Shown here: piece by piece, positions 55,921 through 64,000 of the stretch
Layout: the number at the start of each line of letters is the position of its first letter
Position numbering within the stretch: position 1 is the stretch's first letter
Assembly: GCA_036345935.2 (NCBI GenBank)
Contig: JADWOT020000004.1
Location: 2,408,418-2,472,417 of the forward strand
Length of the DNA stretch: 64,000 nucleotides
From: Taenia hydatigena
Taxonomy: Eukaryota; Platyhelminthes; Cestoda; Cyclophyllidea; Taeniidae
Reading direction: 5' to 3'
Translations under genes and position numbers: made by a program
The notes under the pieces: generated by a model
Told to the model about the DNA's origin: nothing
The model's database searches: none
Seen by the model: the letters and a program-made list of their open reading frames with translations, nothing else

Positions 55921-56440
55921 TCACAAGGCTTTAGCGATCCGTCAACCGTCTTCCATCAAGTCATGTAGCAAGCTCTACGCCTCCTCTATCAACGGCTTCA
56001 TAGGTTTGGAGTGCCAAGATACATCGTTCCAGGTGAGCGTTACGGGCCGGTAATGACAGACTGCTGCTAGTCAGGATCTAGGATTGCATTACCCACTTCT
56101 TCCTCTTGGTTCACTTGTGTGTATTCGCGTCAATGCTAGACTTTACTGATTACGGCATGTGCCAATACTCTCGTAAAATGCTTTGGTGTGGATATCTTCC
56201 ATTTCGTGTGCTGCCCATTGCTGACTGTGCACTTCGTGTGCCACTGTCGAGTCACGCAATGGTGATTGGTCCGAAGACAGTCACTCGTGTTTATGCCGTG
56301 TCTGTGTCTGTGTCCGCATCCACGTCCACTATGCAGTAGTACGCGGCGTCACAGAGCATGGTTTGACAACGTTACCGGTTACCAGGGCAAGCACAACGGA
56401 GAATGGACACATGACTGCGCCAAAAACTGTAAATTGTTAT
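55921..56440 (+). mobile_element. possible decayed gypsy integrase fragment
   Basis: At 55981 the plus strand reads LLYQRLHRFGVPRYIVPGER, resembling the integrase segment W-I-x-RFGVP-x-x-I-x-TDRG of Ty3/gypsy elements. In the same frame upstream there is a stop. Near 56365-56440 nucleotides resembling the YHPQANG-MVERFHRQLK segment occur out of frame. It is dead and short; the RFGVP core is the main support. Confidence 0.4.
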
Positions 56441-59400
56441 GTAGCAATGTGATGAAAGGGTAACGCCCATGTTAGCTGCCGGTATTGTTTCATCAAAACA
56501 CTCCAATTCCACTTTCTAATCTACAATTAAGCCACGCCCGTGCGTGAGTCGCCAGTTCGTTTGTCCGTTAAATCCTGTAACAGGCGTCAGGTTAGGTAGG
56601 CTGGTGCCAGTTACCAATATTGTGACCATTGACCAGATGGGTAGATAGTGACTCAGTTGACTACTTTGGTGGTGCAGACATCGACACCATAGCGGTCGAG
56701 CGAACAGCATCTGAGTGGTTTGTGGTGGTTCACATTCCTCAGTCAGCGCAGACTACTGTCTGCAGTGGTGAAGGGATCCATGACCTAATTGTCTTCCTTA
56801 AACAGAATAGCATATACTCTCCCAATATTACCTTTCCTAATCAGCTTACCAAAGCACTGAAAGCTGCGGCAATCCATTGAAAGGTGGGTTGAATAGCTGA
56901 ACAGTTCTGTTCCAAATTGTACAAAAGCAATCTTCTTCCTCTCTTAAAAGAAATGTGAACCTCACTACTATGCTACGCAAACGGGTTATTCGACGATGGC
57001 CTAAAGGCTGCTGTCATCGTCGTGATTCCCGAGGCAGGTATTTTTGTGCACCCACACTTAGCCAAATCGACGCGCCTCTCTGTAGTTGCACCCAACAGTG
57101 GTGATTTTCAGCGCAGACTCAGAGCTCTAAGGTGAGGATGTGGAACAACAAGCCACCTCTCGTAAGACCCACCGAAACGCAACTGAGTGCTCCAGCCCCT
57201 GCTTGTATGCCTTGGTTGAAGTGCATTTCACACCAAAATGTTCAGTACAGCTTCGGACCACCAGAGATGGAACATCGTCAAATTGCAGACCTTCGCGTCA
57301 TGAGGTGACGCCAGCCAAATTAATTTCTACCAATTCGCATTGCATCCAGTCAAAATCGTGATGCGAAAGCAAGTTTTTTTCCCATTGAAAGTCGTTTGGA
57401 TGCATTTGAGAAAGCAAAGGCCTTCGATGAGTGGTGGCTTTACTCGTCGAGCGAGTGACGCATAACATCTACGAATTGACGCTTTTAGAGGCGGACTTAG
57501 GCAAACGCACGATCAAGATTGATGGCTGTTGTTAAGTTTTTGCAAGTAAACGGATAGTAAAAGTCTAGTAAAACCCACCACTCAAACGCTTTTGGGAGAA
57601 ACACCTAAGCAGAAATTTTCGACGATTGCAAGTAAGGCAGAAAGTGACGCTCGCACCACTCCAAGCCCTCGCTGAAGTCGAAACCAGCCTGTCTGAAGCT
57701 CAAGCCCAACGCAGCGACTAAGTTAGGCACGAACTTGAAACACGCGTTTAAATAGATGGTTCGACACCCACAATTTTTCAAAACTGACTAGGTTTTGTTA
57801 TTTAGGTGGGAAAAGGGTTGATAGTCCCCTTTGGGACTGCAAGTAGCCATTAGGTGGACTTGGGAGAACAATCAACAGAAAATTATGGGAGGGGGAATGG
57901 GGAGACATGGAATAGCCTCGAGGTTTTTGGCTCCGCCATGCGGTAGGGCGCAAAGACTACAGCCAAAACTTCCATCCCTTCCCTTTTTAGCAAAACAAAA
58001 CAGAAAATGCTCTTCCTTTATTTATGTGCTCCATTTAACAGAGTAGCGTTGTCGTTGAATAGATTCTCACCAATCGTATTCTCGATCACTTGTGGACTCA
58101 GGTTTCTTTCTTATAAAGGGGAGAATAAACCAGAGGCAAATGATAATCTTTTTAGCAAGTCGAAGAAAGTAATGGTCTCTTTTGTCTCAAAAGCAGCAGT
58201 AACGCTACGATCGTTGATTGTGTACTTAGACAGCAGTTTGCTCATGTCCACGCAACAGACGAACTGACCAATCGGGGTGCGCACTGATATCAGGCATGTC
58301 AACATTCAAGCCCCATTGTTGACAGACTTTGTTATGCCCAAAGTAAATGGAAGCAAGCAAGTCCTTCTTCTCCACTTTTAAATAATTTCAACTGGGCAGC
58401 GCACCTGGTGACTCTTGAGAGCTTCTCATAGAGAGAAAACATCAAACTATTGTGAATTCTGTACCATAATTTAAAGGTCTGCATTTTCTTAATGTACCAT
58501 TAGTTTTGGCTGTTAGCCCGCAGTTTAATTGGCAAGCATTGCTAATACTCAAAATTGGTTATCATTTAAGTGACACTCTACACTGGCGTCCATTTCCGGG
58601 TCTGGATAGAAGCCATCTTGCCTGCTGTGTTCTGCATAACCTGGCGAAGACCGAGCAAGGTTGGCACAAATTTGTTTCCTAACTCACTTGTGCTCCCTTC
58701 CACTTCTTTCCCTGTCCACCCACGTCACTACTGAATGACAAAGAAGAGGTGATACTCACCATTATGAAGTAAGCAAGGAAGAAGAGAACGGAGGTTTGGA
58801 TGGTATGTCCATATATCTTGCCGTGTTGTTGTTGTTGGTTGCGCTACTTTACCTTCTTCCTATTTGTTGACCAACCACAAATCCTGAGTGTTACTAAGAG
58901 GGAGTTTTCTTTTCACACCTGCAAGCTGTATTCTCATGCGTAACCACTTCTCCAAAGTAAGCATTTGATCCTCAGCAAGTGAACGTTCTTGGTGAATGAC
59001 AAGCATCTCGCACAAACCAAGTAATTCTGTGGTTTTTCGCTAAGCAGGGGATACTCTGAACGCCAAGTGTTGTAATTTACTTGCACATGCAAAAGAAGTG
59101 AAGGATGCCCACAGAACAGGGGTTTTGCACTTTATCTGGCAGCGCTCTTACGATACTGTGTGTGTCGAATGACCCTTTCGTTGACTTTCGGCATGCGTAG
59201 AACGTGTCAATGCGTTGTAATGCCGAATGGCTTCAAAGTACACCAAAGAGAGTAAAAATGGTCTGTCGAACCAAATGTCGCATCGTGTGGTAATTAATGA
59301 CCCGAGACAACTTGAATAACCACTTGCTGAACGGCAAATCATTCTACCCCTCTGCTCCACCACTTTACGCACAGTCGGCGAAGGCTAAACAGCGAATGTG

Positions 59401-62229
59401 CAGACAGGTTTAGTCAGCTCTGTCACGGAGACAAAAAAGCTCCACAAAGTGGACAGAAGTCAAATCACTTTGGCTTTACGACTGTCGGTAAAGTGAACCC
59501 AAATTTGCTTAAATGGTGGCACAACGGAGACAAATGGAGGAATGCACACTGAATGCTGACGTACCGACGGATTGACGCACCGCCATGCTTCATTCTGCAT
59601 GCGTGTAAACAACTGGTAAAGACAGGAAGTACTTTCGGTGCTTGGGTTTGCAGACATGTGAGCCAACAGACACCTGCCTCCCTTTTTATGCTAATTAAAT
59701 CCTTTCGTCTTCTTCCTTTGGTTTTGACAGGTCGAGTATTCGCGTCCAACTGGAAAGCATCCTTCAACACATCGAGATGAGGAATCTTTTAAGTGGTTCT
59801 TCAGGACTGTCAAATGGCTAGACATGAAGGGAGTCGCTGTTATTTGGGTCAGCTTCTATAATGCGCTGGGTAAGGCGGTTATGCTTGTTCATACGTAGGA
59901 GGTCTTCCGTTTCTGTGTTAGACAAAAAAGCCACTTCAAATTTTTTCGGTCCATTGCCTGAAGCTGCGACGTTTTAAAAGGCTGTCTGTTAGCTACCAAA
60001 AGCACTTTAATGGTTGCAGGTCGAAATCAACGAATCCTTCACAAGCTTTTTGTCACTCATTAAAACAGAGTCAGGTTTTCCTTAAAAAGTTATTCCATGA
60101 GGTGCATACGTGATTAGCTGTTTTGCAGGGAATCGTTTGTTGTTGAGTCTGCAAGACGTTAATTAAAACAACGTCTCGACTAAGGCGCTATTTCTCCTTC
60201 CTCCAAAAAAATTCACTCGAATGATTTTGCTAAGTACTGTTAATTTTGTCAGAAAAGGTGAACACCTGCTGTCCTGGAAAACATTTGCAGGCTACAAATT
60301 ACTAAATCCTCCCTGTTGGAAATAAAAGAAGGACTTTTGGTGACCTTTGTGTGGTGCCAGCATTTTGTAAGTCTTTTTACGCACCAAAAGCCATCTTCGA
60401 CGCCATTAAAATGCACTTGATTAAGAGTAAAGGAGAATCGTCAAGTGGAGTAGTTCTTTCTCTTGCTAATAATTATGGCAGTCACTTGGCAGACACTTGA
60501 TGGTAGATGGGCTGTTCTATTTAATGGAATGTCACAAGTGTGTATTTACTCACCCATCAAGGGTGCGGCATGCTTTGATGTTGGGAGAGATGCCACTGCA
60601 CCTCTACCACTTAAGCAGTAAATGCGAATCGAGTCCCCTCCTCCTTCAGCAAGGATGTCAGGCAGTGCTGCCGATGAACTGATGTAATAGCAAGTGGAGG
60701 TAAAAGAAGGCGCCTGTGAACAAACGCGTAAAGCTCGGAGGTGCGGACAGTGGCGGGAGGCTTTGAGTGCTATACGGTGTTGGGGTTAGTGGCGGTATCA
60801 GCAGCGCAGTGGATGTCTACCGGTGATGAAATCGTGGTTCCACGGCCTCGACAGTCAAGCTGGGAGTGTCCAGTACTCCAGATGGCTGGTGCTGGACAAT
60901 CGACTTGTAAACAACGTACACGCCTGTGGAGTAATGGAGCCAAGGCATGTGTTTGGTTGCCATGGAAAGCAAGACTAAAATCTATGGGAAATAAGACGTG
61001 ATAATTTTACTACTAGAGCTTGACGTCATCGCTTAGCCTAAAGATGTTCAAAGAATACGGGAGATATGATTGACCTCCAAGGGTGAGTTGATTACGCGAT
61101 ATGATCAGGCAGGAGAACATGCCACTTCCTTTGGCTGAAAGTGAGGTGCATGAGATCTTTAAACTACTGACGGCATATTCACCAGCTTCGTCGAGCTGGT
61201 CTTTCGATACCGCATGAACAAAACAAAAACGACTCCGTTGTTTTCTTTTGTGGATATAAATAGGGAAATGGTGGGAATGAGTGAGCACGCTTGGACTCAG
61301 TGACCTTGGGTTGTGGGTCATACAAGCCACCGATCCCTCCTATGTCTCACCTCCCTCTCCCTTGTTTACCCCTAATTTACTCGGTCTTCTCAACTTGGAG
61401 ACACATTAAATGGTGCACCAAAGAGGGATAATTTGGTGTCTCAAATGGTTGGCCATGTGACCGACTGCTTTTCGGTTTACGGACCTCACATGCATCAACT
61501 CGTCGCCCACAACACTCGTCTCCTTGTGCCTGTCGATGAACTCGGACTATCGAAGCGTTATAAAAGTGGTCAAAATTGAAGTGAAGTTGATTAGGTGTGA
61601 CAAAATATGCTGCCTACTTTTTGTCCACTTTTTCTGTCATTATTTAATTGCTGAACCCGACAATGGAAAAATAAACATTATTGCCTTTACTTTGAAGGAA
61701 AGTGTTTTTTGTGTTCTTGTGGCTTTTAATCTCCACAAAGAAACTTTTAAGCACACTGAAAGGAAGACAGAAGGGACTGTGCAATGTAGTCAGTAAAATA
61801 TTGGAGGCAGGTAAAAATTAGCATAAATATTATAACTTTACTGCAGGCTAACGAGTTTGTCATATTAGCGGGTGTCTGGATTAAATGTACCACTCAAGTG
61901 GTTTTCCTCCTCTCCAACATGCTCTTCCTAACAGAGAACGAGGTACTCCAAGTGGGTTGCTGGTGGTAATCTCGGAGTTTACTTTTTTATTTCCCTCTTT
62001 TCTAAACATGCATCGTGGTTGGTCTCTTCTCCCTGACCCTCCAAGTGGGTGGATTCCCTACATTTAATTGCCACCGGGGCTATTTCAGCCGCGGTGGTCC
62101 GTGTTTGATGACTGGTGGATGAGTGGAGCAAGTGAATGAACACATGCCAAATGAGTGAGTTTCGAAAGCACACCTTAACAGCTGCTTACGCGGTGGTTGA
62201 CCAAGATAGTGGTAAAGTTAAAAATAAGA

Positions 62230-62345
62230 GTTAGTCAACAATGAGCAGACTGAACCATGATGAGTGAATGGATGGATCATTAATGGATGGGCGGATGGTG
62301 CTTGGATCCGAGATGGAGACGCTTGAAAGATGGGTTAAAGTTGAA
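62230..62345. repeat. degenerate GGAT tract
   Basis: TGAATGGATGGATCATTAA, then TGGATGGGCGGATGG and related words on the plus strand. Confidence 0.6.
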
Positions 62346-62429
62346 TGAATTTGGCATTGATACGCAAAGAAAATGCAGCACAACGTCATAACCGAAATAC
62401 GGTGCCTCCTTGCTTCACCATCCCCACCA

Positions 62430-62900
62430 ACCACTTTGCTGTTGCCAGTGCCAAGGCTTCCACATGCAACACTAACCGGAAGGTGTCAAGAATATTGTCG
62501 GAAGCATTCTACCACGTCTGTTTAGCAGCGCCTCAACAAAGCTACCATTTTGGTCCATATGCTAAAACGGATCTCTCCTCACCTCGTCTATTTCACGATA
62601 GAACAAAGTGCAGGTGACAGAGACACATCAAATACCATGCGTACCTGTTGAAGGGAGGGAGGCAGCAAGGGAAGGAGGGCGAACATGACGGTTCTAAACC
62701 ACAGCAGACTCAGCACTTGTCCTATCACAATGCAGACTCAGAGTTCAAACTCCATTCCACTGATTTGCTGTCCCCTCCCCATCGTCATGGAACTGTGTGG
62801 TTGGCCTGGTAACCGTTTCCATGTCAGGCCACATAGTACACTAAAGGAGGAGAGAAGGAAATGGAGACACTTCTGTTACCGGACAATGCGGGCCACTTGA
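62430..62900. repeat. dispersed repeat, copy 2
   Basis: See 49300-49760; same order and similar spacing of the shared blocks, strongly diverged. Confidence 0.45.
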
Positions 62901-64000
62901 CCACGAGGTAACACTGTGTCTGAATTCTTCGCCTGACTCAAGAGTGTAAAGCAGCTTTATGGCCTTTGTAGAACCATACCTACGCCTACATTTCAATGAT
63001 GCAGCAGCTAATTTCCTTGGTCTGTTTTATGCGATTGCTCGAATTGATTGCAGTCAAACCGTCGCAGTTGACTGTTATCTCCTTCTGCAGTTGGTCCACA
63101 CTGACGCGTCATTAAGTTTGGTTTCGTTGACACAAAATGATACCGTTTATGGCTTGAATGGGGTCAAAATAGCTGTTTTAAATCAAAAAGAAATAAAGTT
63201 GTGATTTAGAAGTGAGTGGATAGTTCATGTCTACATCTCGTGCAGACTGTAGGCGGACAACTTAGACGAAAGCATGGTGGAGGGTCCCTTCCTCCTTTAG
63301 GGCATGTGAACAGAGAGGAGTCACGCGTAGACAGACAGCGTCACTCCACTTAAATGAGCTTGACTGTGAAGTCTGGGGAATGGAGGTGAGACGGAAGAAG
63401 GTGGGTGGTTAGTTAGCCAACTGATATCCATCACATTCATACCTCTTTGCACACTCCCACACTATCCAACTGACCAAGCAAACCTCATAGAGGCGGTAAA
63501 TGTCTCTTTGGTAACATGAGAGACACTGATAAAGGAGACGGTGCGTGGAAGTGGAGTTGCCCCTTCAAAGGATCTCCACGCGCCTCACTTTGGCTCCTGC
63601 ATGTGCACCTCCTGAGAATGTAACTTGTGTCCACCCAGAGAAGGAAGCACAGAGAGCACAATCTTAAAATTTCGCAGAGGGTCTCACCATTGTCAAACTC
63701 TGTTGGTTATTCGAAGCTATACAGCAACCCGTTTTGTAACGTCGATGGAAGTTGAATAAACCGTAGCCTTCCTCCGTTATTGAGTGTTGTGTAGAAATCA
63801 TCGCTGGCGAAGTAAAACACGATATTTCATATGATAAACGATTCCTCAAAGATGCTGTCTGGAATTCTCAACGTTTGAAGCAACCCCAGCCACAGAGAGT
63901 TAGAGTGTGGTGTGAGTTGTGGGACAGAATTTTGTTTGAAGCAATCAATGACATGTTTGCTGACCGAAAGCACACTTCTTAACCACTTGTGGACATATCA

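Larger units (their letters stand above)
47736..64000. other. right flank: ACO2 intron or upstream region, repeats, no proven gene
   Basis: The missing 5' aconitase exons (for example the DSHTPN and EYHGPG segments) were looked for on the minus strand and not seen. Contents: an ATCC-rich stretch at 47830-47920, the N gap, GGAT-rich tracts near 49.1 and 62.2 kb, two copies of a repeat at 49.3 and 62.4 kb, palindrome copy 5, a possible gypsy integrase fossil near 56.0 kb and an orphan exon candidate at 54012. About 57-62 kb shows nothing I can name. Confidence 0.55.

Noticed and set aside
57600..57740. Coiled-coil-like frame (EVETSLSEAQAQRSD) on the plus strand.
   Set aside because: Interrupted by stops, with no splice signals or partner exons.
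60741..61001. Plus-strand frame with a signal-peptide-like start.
   Set aside because: No TATA box, splice or homology support; hydrophobic stretch short and codon use unremarkable.

Overview
The window is eukaryotic nuclear DNA. Its genes are split by GT-AG introns, coding density is low, and degenerate ATCC/GGAT microsatellite-like tracts and decayed transposon fragments lie between and inside genes. It is clearly metazoan: a cGMP-dependent protein kinase and a mitochondrial-type aconitase were recognised from their translated exons. My best guess is a parasitic flatworm with a fairly large, repeat-rich genome (a diphyllobothriid-like cestode or a trematode). This rests on overall sequence character and was not tested by any search. 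A run of 100 N at 48256-48355 shows that this is a scaffold.

Layout. 1-9342 holds no gene that I can prove; the 5' part of the kinase gene probably lies here, and there is one weak membrane-type exon candidate near 7.4 kb. 9343-28657 (+) is a 16-exon cGMP-dependent protein kinase (PKG, foraging/type I-like) that assembles without a frame break into 873 codons. It contains a coiled coil, a pseudosubstrate motif, two cyclic-nucleotide-binding domains, a kinase domain and the usual PKG C-terminus. 28.7-40.4 kb is intergenic and rich in decayed repeats: two blocks of an unknown repeat, A-B-C-D-A', and a fossil Ty3/gypsy reverse transcriptase/RNase H. 40479-41235 (+) is a compact two-exon gene with TATA box and poly(A) signal for a 112-residue secreted protein with four cysteines that I do not recognise. 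42524-47735 (-) holds the last seven coding exons of aconitase, convergent with the secreted-protein gene. 47.7-64 kb contains the N gap, more repeats, a possible gypsy integrase fossil and one orphan exon candidate, and the missing 5' half of aconitase was not found there.

The three supported genes have no obvious shared pathway. PKG is a cytosolic signalling kinase activated by cGMP, aconitase is a mitochondrial TCA-cycle enzyme, and the third product is predicted to be exported. All splice sites were chosen by eye and checked by phase: each exon joins the next in a compatible phase, and the totals are multiples of three.

The observations most worth a second look are the unknown secreted protein with a GC-rich nested inverted repeat in its only intron, a cluster of three hairpins in PKG intron 4, a recurrent short palindrome (GTCAC-N6-GTGAC) found at five sites, and the A-B-C-D-A' repeat.
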